47,569 bases of DNA from Spirochaetota bacterium (lineage in GTDB: Bacteria > Spirochaetota > Spirochaetia > B11-G9): assembly GCA_024280415.1 (NCBI GenBank), contig JAJRQE010000160.1:1-47569 (forward strand), in the 5' to 3' direction. Both the position numbers and the translations under genes were made by a program. The notes beneath the pieces were generated by a model. It was not told where the DNA came from, did not search any database, and saw nothing but the letters and a program-made list of their open reading frames with translations. This document shows, piece after piece, positions 15,826-24,097 of the stretch; the stretch's first letter is position 1; the number at the start of each line of letters is the position of its first letter.

Positions 15826-16734
15826 ATGGATCTATCATACTTTTTCGAATTGTTCGTAGGCGGACTAACAAGGGGAAGCATCTACGCTCTTATAGCCCTT
15901 GGATATACCATGGTTTATGGAATTATTAAACTGATAAATTTCGCTCATGGAGAAATTTATATGATAGGGGCATTTACCGCCCTTATAATTGCATCTGTCT
16001 TAAGTTTTACAGGGATGAATCCTGTACTTATCTTTCTTATCGCATCTGTACTTGCCATTTTCTTCTCTGCCGCATACGGGGTGACTATGGAAAAAATTGC
16101 CTATACACCATTAAGAGGATCCCAGCGTTTATCTGCGCTTATAAGTGCAATAGGGATGTCGATGTTTCTGCAGAACTATGTTCTCCTGGCGCAAACATCA
16201 GATTTCCTTCCATTTCCGGAGCTGGTACCGGATTTCAAGTTTTTGAAACCTGTTGAACACCTGATCAGCTCGACTTCTTTTTTAATTTTGATAACTACAG
16301 CCATAGTGATGGTGCTGTTAACATATCTCATAAAGTTTACAAGAACAGGGAAAGCTATGAGAGCAACTTCACAGGATGCTAAGATGGCACAGCTTCTCGG
16401 TATAAATATAAGCAGAATAATTACAATAACTTTTATTATTGGATCTTCGACTGCAGCTTTGGGTGGAGTTCTTATTAGTACTCATATCGGGCAGCTTAAC
16501 TTCTATATTGGCTTTATTGCAGGAATAAAAGCCTTTGTAGCAGCGGTTCTTGGAGGTATTGGATCTATTCCAGGAGCAGTTCTGGGGAGTTTTGTTCTGG
16601 GGTGGACCGAAAGCTTTGGAACCGGTTATATATCCAGTGACTACGAGGATGTGTTTGCATTCCTGTTCCTCATCATTATCCTGATTTTCAGACCCTCCGG
16701 TATCCTCGGAAGACCTGAAAACAAGAAAGTATAG
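15826..16734 (+). CDS. LivH-type ABC permease
   Basis: The 302-residue membrane protein has about 8 helices and the LivH start pattern GGLTRGSIYALIALGYTMVYGIIKLINFAHGEIYMIGAF. The region KAFVAAVLGGIGSIPGAVLGS is the conserved loop that contacts the ATPases. It forms the transmembrane pathway with LivM. An AAGGAG lies 12 bases before the ATG, longer than usual; an ATG nearer to it (15816) is in another frame. Confidence 0.92.
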   Translation: MDLSYFFELFVGGLTRGSIYALIALGYTMVYGIIKLINFAHGEIYMIGAFTALIIASVLSFTGMNPVLIFLIASVLAIFFSAAYGVTMEKIAYTPLRGSQRLSALISAIGMSMFLQNYVLLAQTSDFLPFPELVPDFKFLKPVEHLISSTSFLILITTAIVMVLLTYLIKFTRTGKAMRATSQDAKMAQLLGINISRIITITFIIGSSTAALGGVLISTHIGQLNFYIGFIAGIKAFVAAVLGGIGSIPGAVLGSFVLGWTESFGTGYISSDYEDVFAFLFLIIILIFRPSGILGRPENKKV

Positions 16735-16748
16735 AGAGGAAAACTATA

Positions 16749-18002
16749 ATGTCAGATATATTAAAATACTTTACTGTTAAAGAGATGAAGAAATCTCTCG
16801 TTATGTCTCTGTGGTTCATGATTCTTACCTTTCCAATTATGGTTATTAAGGTAAATACCATTGAAGATACTGTAGTATGGCGATGGGGAAATCTTATAGG
16901 AATAGGCATCGGTGCCTTCTTCATGTCGACGCTGTGGCGTTATCTCCTGGAAAGAAAAAATATGCAGAGTCCTCTCTCGGACAAAAAAACACTCCAGATA
17001 AGAGTTATGGATTGGGCAAATGAAAATCCTAAAGCTAAGACAACCGCACTAATAGCTGTAGGTGCTTTTATGGCTGCATTCCCATTTTTAACATCAATGT
17101 ACCAGACCAGTATAATGACAACAGCACTTATGTATATTGTTCTTGGCCTGGGGCTTAATATTGTAGTAGGACTTGGGGGACTTCTGCATCTGGGCTATGC
17201 GGCATTTTATGCCGTAGGTGCTTACACCTATGCTTTACTCAACTACCATTTCGGTCTCAGTTTCTGGATATGTCTCCCAATTGGTGCAGGTCTTGCAACT
17301 GTTATGGGAATATTACTTGCTATTCCGGTGCTCCGCCTGCGGGGTGACTATCTTGCAATTGTAACCCTGGGATTTGGCGAGGTTATAAGAATAATCCTGG
17401 AAAACTGGAATGATTTTTCCTTTGGACCAAGTGGTATAGCCAATATCCCCCGTCCTGGTTTCTTTGGAATGTCTATGAAACTTCAGACCGCTACCATCTA
17501 CATCTATTTTATAATGATTGCAATGGTTATTTTTACGATTTTTGTTGTCCGCCGTCTGGAAAATTCCAGAATGGGACGTGCCTGGATTGCTATGAGAGAG
17601 GATGAAATTGCCAGTGAATCCATGGGTATAGATATTACAAAGTCCAAGATTACAACATTTGCACTGGGAGCTTTCTGGGCAGGTATGGTTGGTGTTATTT
17701 TTGCCGCCAAAACTACCTTCATTAACCCTGCAAGCTTCACACTCTGGGAGTCTGTCATGATCCTGTGTGTTGTTGTTATTGGTGGTATGGGTTCAATATT
17801 TGGTGTTGTAATAGGAGCACTGATCCTGATACTTCTCCCTGAGTACTTACGAGCTTTTTCTGAATACAGGATGCTGATGTTTGGAGCCATCCTGGTTATC
17901 ATGATGGTTTTCAGACCAGGTGGAATAATTAGCAATATTCGAAAGAAATATAAATTTGAGCCGACGCAGAACTCTGCGGAAAGTTCCAAGGAAGGGGTAT
18001 AG
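16749..18002 (+). CDS. LivM-type ABC permease with N-terminal extension
   Basis: The 417-residue protein has the LivM core starting near residue 125 (MYIVLGLGLNIVVGLGGLLHLGYAAFYAVGAYTYALL) and ending in VVIGGMGSIFGVVIGALILILLPEYLR. The first ~120 residues add three hydrophobic segments and a charged linker, a feature seen in many LivM proteins. It pairs with LivH. It starts 14 bases after livH, with GAGGA before the ATG. Confidence 0.92.
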   Translation: MSDILKYFTVKEMKKSLVMSLWFMILTFPIMVIKVNTIEDTVVWRWGNLIGIGIGAFFMSTLWRYLLERKNMQSPLSDKKTLQIRVMDWANENPKAKTTALIAVGAFMAAFPFLTSMYQTSIMTTALMYIVLGLGLNIVVGLGGLLHLGYAAFYAVGAYTYALLNYHFGLSFWICLPIGAGLATVMGILLAIPVLRLRGDYLAIVTLGFGEVIRIILENWNDFSFGPSGIANIPRPGFFGMSMKLQTATIYIYFIMIAMVIFTIFVVRRLENSRMGRAWIAMREDEIASESMGIDITKSKITTFALGAFWAGMVGVIFAAKTTFINPASFTLWESVMILCVVVIGGMGSIFGVVIGALILILLPEYLRAFSEYRMLMFGAILVIMMVFRPGGIISNIRKKYKFEPTQNSAESSKEGV

Positions 18003-18004
18003 TA

Positions 18005-18790
18005 ATGGCACCTATACTTGAAACAAAAAACCTTACAATGCAGTTCGGGGGGCTAACTGCAGTTGACAATATAAATTTCAAAGTCAACTCCGGCGAAATA
18101 GTCGCACTCATTGGACCCAATGGTGCAGGTAAAACAACTTTTTTTAACTGTGTGACCGGGGTTTATACCCCTACAAGTGGAGATATTTTCATTGCACCCA
18201 ACAAAACATCTCCTCAAAGGATTAATGGTCTGAAACCAAACAAGGTTACAGAAAAAGGTCTGGCGAGAACTTTTCAGAATATCCGTCTGTTTCAGAATAT
18301 GACAGTTCTGGAAAATGTTATGATCGGAAGGCACATAAAATTAAAATCCGGTCTTCTTGGAGCTATATTCAGACCAAAAGCCACAATGGATGAAGAACAG
18401 AAAGTAATTCAGGATAGCTATGATATACTTACAGAACTTGGTCTCGAGCAGTATGTAAATGAACTTGCCAAGAATCTTCCCTACGGGGCTCAAAGACGAC
18501 TGGAGATTGCAAGAGCTATGGGAACAGAACCTGCTCTGCTGCTCCTTGATGAACCTGCAGCAGGAATGAACCCCCAGGAAACCAAGGAACTGGATGAGAT
18601 GATTGTAAAAATCAGGGATGTAAATAAAATTTCTATCCTTCTTATTGAACACGATATGAGTCTTGTCATGAGCATTTCTGAAAAAATCTTTGTAGTAGAT
18701 TACGGGAAACTGATTGCAGAGGGGTCTCCTGATGAGATCAAACAAAACCCCGATGTAATAAAGGCCTACCTGGGAGATGAAGATGCTTAA
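18005..18790 (+). CDS. LivG-type ABC ATPase
   Basis: The 261-residue ATPase has Walker A GPNGAGKTTFFN (about residue 38), a signature in the form LPYGAQRRLEIARAMG (a Liv-type variant of LSGGQ), Walker B ALLLLDEPAAGMNP and the switch His in LLIEHDMSLV. The long insert after Walker A is typical of LivG. It energises the LivHM permease. The start is 3 bases after livM, with AAGGGG before it; its end overlaps livF. Confidence 0.94.
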   Translation: MAPILETKNLTMQFGGLTAVDNINFKVNSGEIVALIGPNGAGKTTFFNCVTGVYTPTSGDIFIAPNKTSPQRINGLKPNKVTEKGLARTFQNIRLFQNMTVLENVMIGRHIKLKSGLLGAIFRPKATMDEEQKVIQDSYDILTELGLEQYVNELAKNLPYGAQRRLEIARAMGTEPALLLLDEPAAGMNPQETKELDEMIVKIRDVNKISILLIEHDMSLVMSISEKIFVVDYGKLIAEGSPDEIKQNPDVIKAYLGDEDA

Positions 18791-19490
18791 GATTGAAAAT
18801 ATACAGACTTTCTACGGTAATATACAGGCATTGCAGGATGTCTCCATAGAGATAAACGCTGGAGAGATAATAACCCTGATCGGTGCCAACGGAGCCGGTA
18901 AATCTACAACTCTAATGTCAATTTCTGGTCTTGAACCTGCACGTCACGGAAAAATAACTTTCAACGGCAAAGATATTACACATATGGATCCAGACAAAAT
19001 TGTTCAACTTGGAATAATCCAGGTCCCGGAAGGAAGACGTATTTTCCCCTACCTCTCTGTCAGTGAAAACCTGGATATGGGTGCATTTCTCAGAAATGAT
19101 AAAGAGGAGATAAAAAGAGACATTGAGTATGTCTACTCACTTTTTCCCCTTTTAAAGGAGAGGAGAAACCAGCAGGGAGGAACTCTAAGTGGCGGAGAAC
19201 AGCAGATGCTCGCAATTTCAAGAGCAATAATGGCAAAACCAAAACTTCTTCTCCTGGACGAACCCTCCCTGGGACTTGCTCCCATTATTGTGCAGCAGAT
19301 AATGGCAATTATTAAAAAAATAAACAAAGAACAGAAGACTACTATTTTCCTTGTGGAACAGAATGCAAATCTGGCACTGAAACTTGCCGACAGAGGTTAT
19401 GTAATGGAAACAGGCAGAATTACCCTTAGTGATTCTGCAAAAAACCTTCGTGAAAATGATGATGTAAGAAAGGCCTATTTAGGAATTTAG
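18783..19490 (+). CDS. LivF-type ABC ATPase
   Basis: The protein is about 236 residues with Walker A GANGAGKSTTLM, signature LSGGEQQMLAISRA, Walker B KLLLLDEPSLGLAP and switch His replaced by Gln (LVEQNANLAL), as usual in LivF. The ATG at 18783 is preferred to the one at 18777 because GGGAG (18772-18776) lies six bases before it. The gene overlaps the end of livG and closes the five-gene importer. Confidence 0.94.
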   Translation: MLKIENIQTFYGNIQALQDVSIEINAGEIITLIGANGAGKSTTLMSISGLEPARHGKITFNGKDITHMDPDKIVQLGIIQVPEGRRIFPYLSVSENLDMGAFLRNDKEEIKRDIEYVYSLFPLLKERRNQQGGTLSGGEQQMLAISRAIMAKPKLLLLDEPSLGLAPIIVQQIMAIIKKINKEQKTTIFLVEQNANLALKLADRGYVMETGRITLSDSAKNLRENDDVRKAYLGI

Positions 19491-19617
19491 AAGAATCTAA
19501 GTCAGGATACTACAAGGCATAGAGACATTGTTTCTATGCCTTTTTAAATTCTCTATATTGTTGTAGTCTTCTGCCTGGAGACTCCATTATTTGAGTATCT
19601 CTATCCAGGAGGATCTT

Positions 19618-20990
19618 TTGGAAGTAGTAATTACAAATTCAGACACCGGGGCAGCAGAATTAACTGTGAACGGAAAAAAACTGCTTGCCCTTAAAACAAA
19701 TCTGAATAGTAAAATATTCAAACAAATTACAAGGAAGAACCTTTTATTAGAACCTGGTATTATAATCAGGGGAAGTAAATCAACCACATGGATATGTAAA
19801 GAGAGCCAGGAACACAATGGTCACCTCTATTTTCCGGGACCATTTGTAAATGGCAAAACATTGGATAATGTCGATCTAAATATTGATATTATCCTGGAAC
19901 TTGCAAAATCCTTTCAATTTCTTGAAGAGAACAATTATAGTATTAAAAATTTCTATCTTCCTGGGATCTTGATACTCTCTGAGGGTGGTGTTTTGTTTTT
20001 CCCACCAAAACTTATTCAACTCATAACCGAACAATTATCAGAAGAGGAAAATGTTATATTTTTTCAACCCTATAACCATCCTGAAGCCCAGGGAGAAATA
20101 ATTCTCTCATTTATTCTGGGAGTTATTACATATAAATTCCTAACTGGAGAATTGCCATTCCCCGGGGCAACTCAAACAGAAATCAGAGAGAAAATGCGGA
20201 AGAGTAAGCCTCTGGATGTAAATCTACTCAAACCAGGGATAAAAACCAATTTTGCCGAAATAATTAATAAGTCACTCATTCTATCCAATACAACCCTTAA
20301 GGACTGGATAGAAGTATTGAGCAATATACAGTCAGAAGGGTTACTGACTCAAATATCTGCCGAAGAGCATTCACAACTTGAAAAAGCTGCTGCTAAAGAA
20401 AAAAAGAAACAGCAACGTGTATTTACCCAAACTCAATTTTTTCCCGGAACTGGAAAACTATTATTCTCATTCTAATAGCTACAGGGGCGTTGTTTTCTTT
20501 CATAATACAGCCGATCAGGAATGCTTTTGAACCTCCTATAACCCTGGGTATGAATGCAAGAGAAGTTGTTGAAACATACTACAGGGGAATAATGGAAATG
20601 GACACTGAATTAATGGAAGACAGTGTTAAAAAAGGAATTGGTAAAAATGATATAAATATAATTACACAACTGTATGTAATTTCAAAAGTAAGGACCGGGT
20701 ATGAGGGAACATCAGGATTATTATCGGCACAGGAATGGAACGACGGACTAATTAAAGAGATAAAACCGGGAGAACAGGTCTACGGTATTGCAGATCTTGA
20801 AATAAGAGCTCTTGGCAATTCAAGATTCCAGGTAAACTATATTGAGTGGAATCCCTACATGGAAGATGATCCGGAACCCGATAAAATTTACCCTCCTGTA
20901 AAAACCTATATTAAAGATATATTAACCCTGAACAGGGAAAAAGATATTTGGAAAATAATAAATATTGAACGAACTATAGAGGAGCAGTAG
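19618..20990 (+). pseudogene. Kinase-like (pseudokinase) membrane protein with extracytoplasmic domain, interrupted by one frameshift
   Basis: The first part (from TTG 19618, five bases after AGGAGG) gives ~285 residues. Its later half resembles the C-lobe of a Ser/Thr kinase (EIILSFILGVITYKFLTGELPF, then a helix with EIINKSLILSN), but no HRD or DFG catalytic motif is seen. It ends in a Lys-rich stretch and a TAA at 20473. Shifting by -1 at a run of six T (20437-20442) continues into RNWKTIILILIATGALFSFII, a membrane segment, then a ~160-residue outside domain resembling an NTF2-like fold (AREVVETYYRGIMEMD...). One extra T restores one protein of ~457 residues. Real mutation and sequence error cannot be told apart. 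Confidence 0.7.
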
Positions 20991-20993
20991 GGT

Positions 20994-21638
20994 ATGATTA
21001 AAGGTGTACTTTTCGATATGGACGGAGTACTTGTAGACACAGAGGAGTATATAAGAAATGCTGCTATACTGATGTTTGAAGAACTTGGACTAAAGGTTAA
21101 AGCGGAAGATTTTTTTGAGTTTATCGGTGCAGGAGAAAATCGATTTATCGGTGGTGTTGCAGAAAAATACAATTTTAGAATTGAGATAAGCAGTGCAAAA
21201 GCAAGAACCTACGAAATCTATTTCAAGCTGATAAAAGGCAATCTTGAACCCCTGCCAGGAGTCCTTTCTTTAATGAAGAAATGCAGGGAAAGGGGTCTTA
21301 AAACTGCCATTGCCACCAGTGCTGACCGTACCAAGATGGAAGCAAACCTTAGAGAAATTGGTCTGGCAGAATCAGATTTTGATGCTGTTGTGAATGCACT
21401 GGATGTAAAACGGCAGAAATCATTTCCTGATATTTATCTGACAGCAGCAGAAAAAATTTCTCTGGATATTAAAGACTGCCTTGTAGTCGAGGATGCTGTT
21501 AACGGAGTTAAAGCAGCTAAAACTGCCGGTGCAAAGTGTCTTGGATTAACCACAAGTTTTTCGGAAAAGGAACTGTCTGAAGCTGACTGGTTTGCAACAA
21601 CCCTGGAAGAAGCCAGGAATGAGGTTCTAACCTGGTAA
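20994..21638 (+). CDS. HAD-superfamily phosphatase, beta-phosphoglucomutase-like subgroup
   Basis: The 214-residue protein has motif I FDMDGVLVDTE (Asp8 nucleophile, Asp10), a four-helix cap domain (residues ~15-80), motif II IATSAD, a Lys in the KRQKSFPDIYLTAAEK stretch and motif IV VVEDAVNGVKAAKTAGAKCLGLTT. This is the HAD-IA group that includes beta-phosphoglucomutase and phosphoglycolate or 2-deoxyglucose-6-phosphate phosphatases; the substrate is not fixed by sequence. The ATG is three bases after the preceding stop, with GAGGAG upstream, so the two are probably co-transcribed. Confidence 0.88.
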   Translation: MIKGVLFDMDGVLVDTEEYIRNAAILMFEELGLKVKAEDFFEFIGAGENRFIGGVAEKYNFRIEISSAKARTYEIYFKLIKGNLEPLPGVLSLMKKCRERGLKTAIATSADRTKMEANLREIGLAESDFDAVVNALDVKRQKSFPDIYLTAAEKISLDIKDCLVVEDAVNGVKAAKTAGAKCLGLTTSFSEKELSEADWFATTLEEARNEVLTW

Positions 21639-21675
21639 CAAAGAGTTATTTGTATAATGACACTCCTGATGTCAA

Positions 21676-22857
21676 TTATTCCTGAAGCAGTGAAAAAGCA
21701 ACTTTAAACGAAGAGCCCTCTCCCAATGTACTGTCAACAAGAATATCGGTTCTATGGATCTGTGCAATCCTCTTCGCAATGGAAAGACCGAGGCCGGTTC
21801 CATTCATACTCTTCTTTACAGCCTCATTGGAACGGAAATATTCCTTGAATATAAGTTTAAGATTCTTTGGAGCAATTCCTATTCCATGATCAGTTACGGT
21901 AAGAGTAACTCTGGTGCTGGGTCCCTCAATAAGCGTAACTTCAATCTCAGAATTATCATCCGAGTAATTTAATGCGTTCTCAATTAATGTCTGTACCAGG
22001 GTCTTAATCTGATCAGGGTTGCATTTAACCATACAGTTACCTGTACATTGTTTAAATTCAAACTCTATACGCCTCGCCTCTGATATACTTTCAACCATAT
22101 CAATAACTTCAGCTATAAGACTGTTAAGGCATACATTTTCCATTTTTATATTTTCTTCAATACAGGAATTAAGATTTGCCAGTTCCAGCATCTCTTTAAT
22201 GGACTGGGATAGTAATACACACCTGGTTTTAATTTTCCCGACTATGCCTATTACCTTGTCTGACAGATCATCTGCATAACCTGCCAGAAGAATATCAACA
22301 TAGCTCTGAATAGCGGCAAAGGGAGCCTTAAGCTGATGAGTCGCATTTACAAGATACTTGGTTTTTTCGTCATTAATTTCCTGTAATTTCTCATTAAGAA
22401 TCTGGTAGCTGTAAACCTGCTGCTGGAGTTCTTTATTAACAAACTCCAGTTCATCTGTACGCTCCATTACCCTTTCTGCAAGCATAATTTTGTATGCTTT
22501 TAACTCCGTTGTTATTTTCTGCTGCGTATCGATCATATGAAACATTACCCGGGCGGCAGCAGATCCCATGACATTGCATCCCGGAAGTTTATTTTTCTGC
22601 AGGTATTCAAATACCTTATCCTTTCCGGTAATTTCAAATATAAGATCAACTTCCGTATCATCAAGAAGAACCTTCAGGGAAGTGTCTGTAATACACTGGA
22701 TATTGTTTTTCCTTGCCAGCTCTAAGGCCGGGGCATCTGGATTAATATCACACATATATTTAACAATTATGCCGGGAATTTCAAGAAGATTTGCCAGAAT
22801 AGCTTCGCCACCCGCACCTGCCCCAACTATTCCTATAGTATTTGTATCTGAATACAC
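21676..22857 (-). CDS. Histidine kinase with N-terminal Rossmann (NAD(P)-binding-like) domain
   Basis: The 393-residue protein has no membrane segment. Residues ~7-110 form a dinucleotide fold: IGIVGAGAGGEAILANLL (GxGxxG), CDIN at the end of the second strand and VDLIFEITG. It is like homoserine or acetaldehyde dehydrogenase N-domains. A coiled coil (~112-165) leads to a HisKA domain with His174 (LVNATHQLKAPF) and an ATPase domain with N-box Asn294 (LIENALNYS), G1 DHGIGIAP (~323) and G2 GTGLGLSI (~353). The kinase would report a cytoplasmic cofactor state to the regulator encoded just before it. The start is GTG 22857, 6 bases after the regulator's stop. Sensing of NAD(H) is inferred. Confidence 0.88.
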   Translation of the reverse strand: MYSDTNTIGIVGAGAGGEAILANLLEIPGIIVKYMCDINPDAPALELARKNNIQCITDTSLKVLLDDTEVDLIFEITGKDKVFEYLQKNKLPGCNVMGSAAARVMFHMIDTQQKITTELKAYKIMLAERVMERTDELEFVNKELQQQVYSYQILNEKLQEINDEKTKYLVNATHQLKAPFAAIQSYVDILLAGYADDLSDKVIGIVGKIKTRCVLLSQSIKEMLELANLNSCIEENIKMENVCLNSLIAEVIDMVESISEARRIEFEFKQCTGNCMVKCNPDQIKTLVQTLIENALNYSDDNSEIEVTLIEGPSTRVTLTVTDHGIGIAPKNLKLIFKEYFRSNEAVKKSMNGTGLGLSIAKRIAQIHRTDILVDSTLGEGSSFKVAFSLLQE

Positions 22858-22863
22858 AATCTT

Positions 22864-23256
22864 TCAGCTTAGCAGTTTGTTAACTAGTTTAATAAGTTCT
22901 GCGGGAACAAGAGGTTTCTCTACAAATTCATCAACAGGAAGATAAACATCATCTTTATCGGCATTGGAAAAAGTGCCGGAGTACTGTCCCTTCTCATTTA
23001 CTGCCGAAAGCATTGCAATAGGAATATCCTTTGTTTTCTCATCATGCCTAAGCTTACGTGCTATCTCAAAACCAGCTCCATCATTCTCAGGAAATATTAC
23101 ATCCAGAATAATCAAATCAGCACTAAAAGCAGCAACATTTTCAACAGCATTATCTTCATCGTACTGACAGGAAACTTCATGTTCTTCACCTTCAAGAACC
23201 ATAGTCAATGCATCAACAATATCTCTGTCATCATCAATAATATAGATTTTACCCAT
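22864..23256 (-). CDS. Single-domain response regulator (CheY-like)
   Basis: The 130-residue receiver has acidic Asp8-Asp9-Asp10 (YIIDDDRD), phospho-acceptor Asp52 (LIILDVIFPENDGAG), a Ser in AMLSAVN and a Lys in FVEKPLVP. An insertion before the last helix (YSGTFSNADKDDVYLPVDEF) lengthens the beta4-beta5 region. There is no output domain, so the signal goes to a partner protein or the receiver acts by binding. AGGAGG lies 5 bases before the ATG. It is the first gene of the pair with the Rossmann kinase. Confidence 0.9.
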   Translation of the reverse strand: MGKIYIIDDDRDIVDALTMVLEGEEHEVSCQYDEDNAVENVAAFSADLIILDVIFPENDGAGFEIARKLRHDEKTKDIPIAMLSAVNEKGQYSGTFSNADKDDVYLPVDEFVEKPLVPAELIKLVNKLLS

Positions 23257-23283
23257 CCTATCCTCCTGTTTTTATTGTACTAA

Positions 23284-23313
23284 ATTTTAAGTGTATAAAC
23301 GGTGATTTGTCAA
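23284..23313 (-). promoter_or_regulatory. Promoter of the response regulator-kinase pair
   Basis: Minus strand: -35 TTGACA (23313-23308), 18-base spacer, -10 TAAAAT (23289-23284), about 28 bases before the ATG. Confidence 0.7.
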
Positions 23314-23472
23314 GGGAAATGATATAAAATCGTTATTTATATACTCTCTACATAATTTATTGCTCTTTCTCTCACAAAAGCGTGCCGGTTTTTGTAATAA
23401 CAACATTGGAATTACCCCTTGGAACATCCACAGGAACAATCCAGTCCGAACTTATTATATCTCCTGGCTTAT

Positions 23473-23760
23473 CTACTTACCTCTTTTTTTTATCTGGTGG
23501 TACACTTCACCCCTGTTTCGCTTACCAATAGCAATAACAAGTACACAAATTTCCTTATCTATAACTTCATACACCAGCCGATACCCACTGGATCGTAATT
23601 TAATTTTATAAATATTTTTAAAGCCACTAAGTTCACTTCCTGGAATATGTGGATATAATAATCTCTCTTTTAATTTCTTCTGTAGTTGTTTCCGGATACT
23701 ATTATCAAGCTTTTTCCATTCCTTTAGAGCAGTTGGAAGAAATTTTAAATTATAAATCAT
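23473..23760 (-). CDS. RelE/ParE-superfamily toxin
   Basis: The 95-residue protein has the RelE fold pattern: IYNLKFLPTALKEWKKLDNSIRKQLQKKLKERL (two helices after strand 1), then YKIKLRSSGYRLVYEV and VLVIAIGKRNRGEVY. The basic residues in the central strands (Lys/Arg in KIKLRSSGYR) and the C-terminal KR.RGEVY are those used for ribosome-dependent mRNA cleavage in RelE. The ATG at 23760 overlaps the last codons of the antitoxin. About 200 bases downstream hold no recognisable gene. Confidence 0.87.
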   Translation of the reverse strand: MIYNLKFLPTALKEWKKLDNSIRKQLQKKLKERLLYPHIPGSELSGFKNIYKIKLRSSGYRLVYEVIDKEICVLVIAIGKRNRGEVYHQIKKRGK

Positions 23761-24001
23761 CAATAGCTACATCAATAGCTGCAATTTTCTCATTTTGTCT
23801 CTCTGTAACAATAATTCCAAGCTGATAGTCTTCCATTTTTTCCATTAATTCCTCATAGGTTTCAGCAGGAATAAGATATGCTGTGGGTTTATTGTGATTA
23901 AGGATAGCAATGGGCTCACCATCCGCCTGATCAATCAGGGTACTTGGATTTTTTTTTAATTCAGATATGCTCACTGAACAGTTAGCCAGGACAGAATTCA
24001 T
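23750..24001 (-). CDS. Phd/YefM-family antitoxin
   Basis: The 83-residue protein starts MNSVLANCSVSISELKKNPSTLIDQADGEPIAILNHNKPTAYLIP, the DNA-binding Phd/YefM fold. An acidic C-terminal helix (YEELMEKMEDYQLG...) would cover the toxin. The start is the ATG at 24001, five bases after GGTGG; a TTG four codons earlier has no such site. It overlaps the toxin start by 11 bases, so the two are coupled. A perfect dyad 26 bases upstream is the likely operator. Confidence 0.85.
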   Translation of the reverse strand: MNSVLANCSVSISELKKNPSTLIDQADGEPIAILNHNKPTAYLIPAETYEELMEKMEDYQLGIIVTERQNEKIAAIDVAIDDL

Positions 24002-24026
24002 TTTAACCACCAATAGAAAAAATATT

Positions 24027-24062
24027 TTAAGTACTAATTTATAGTCATAATTTAGTACTTAA
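24027..24062 (-). promoter_or_regulatory. Operator dyad of the Phd-RelE pair
   Basis: TTAAGTACTAA (24027-24037) and its exact reverse complement (24052-24062) are separated by 14 bases. The spacer contains a minus-strand TATAAA (24043-24038) that can serve as -10, so bound antitoxin would flank the promoter. Confidence 0.65.
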
Positions 24063-24097
24063 TTAATGGTTAGTCAATAACTTTAATAGTGCAGCTA

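Noticed and set aside
20437-20442. Programmed -1 frameshift at the six-T run of the pseudokinase-like gene
   Set aside because: There is no proper X-XXY-YYZ heptamer and no downstream stimulatory structure that I can see; other genes in the window show the same single-base loss, so an indel is simpler.
23314-23472. Possible gene remnant between the response-regulator promoter and relE (minus-strand reading ends DWIVPVDVPRGNSN)
   Set aside because: The stretch is short, bounded by stops and matches no family I know; chance open reading is likely.
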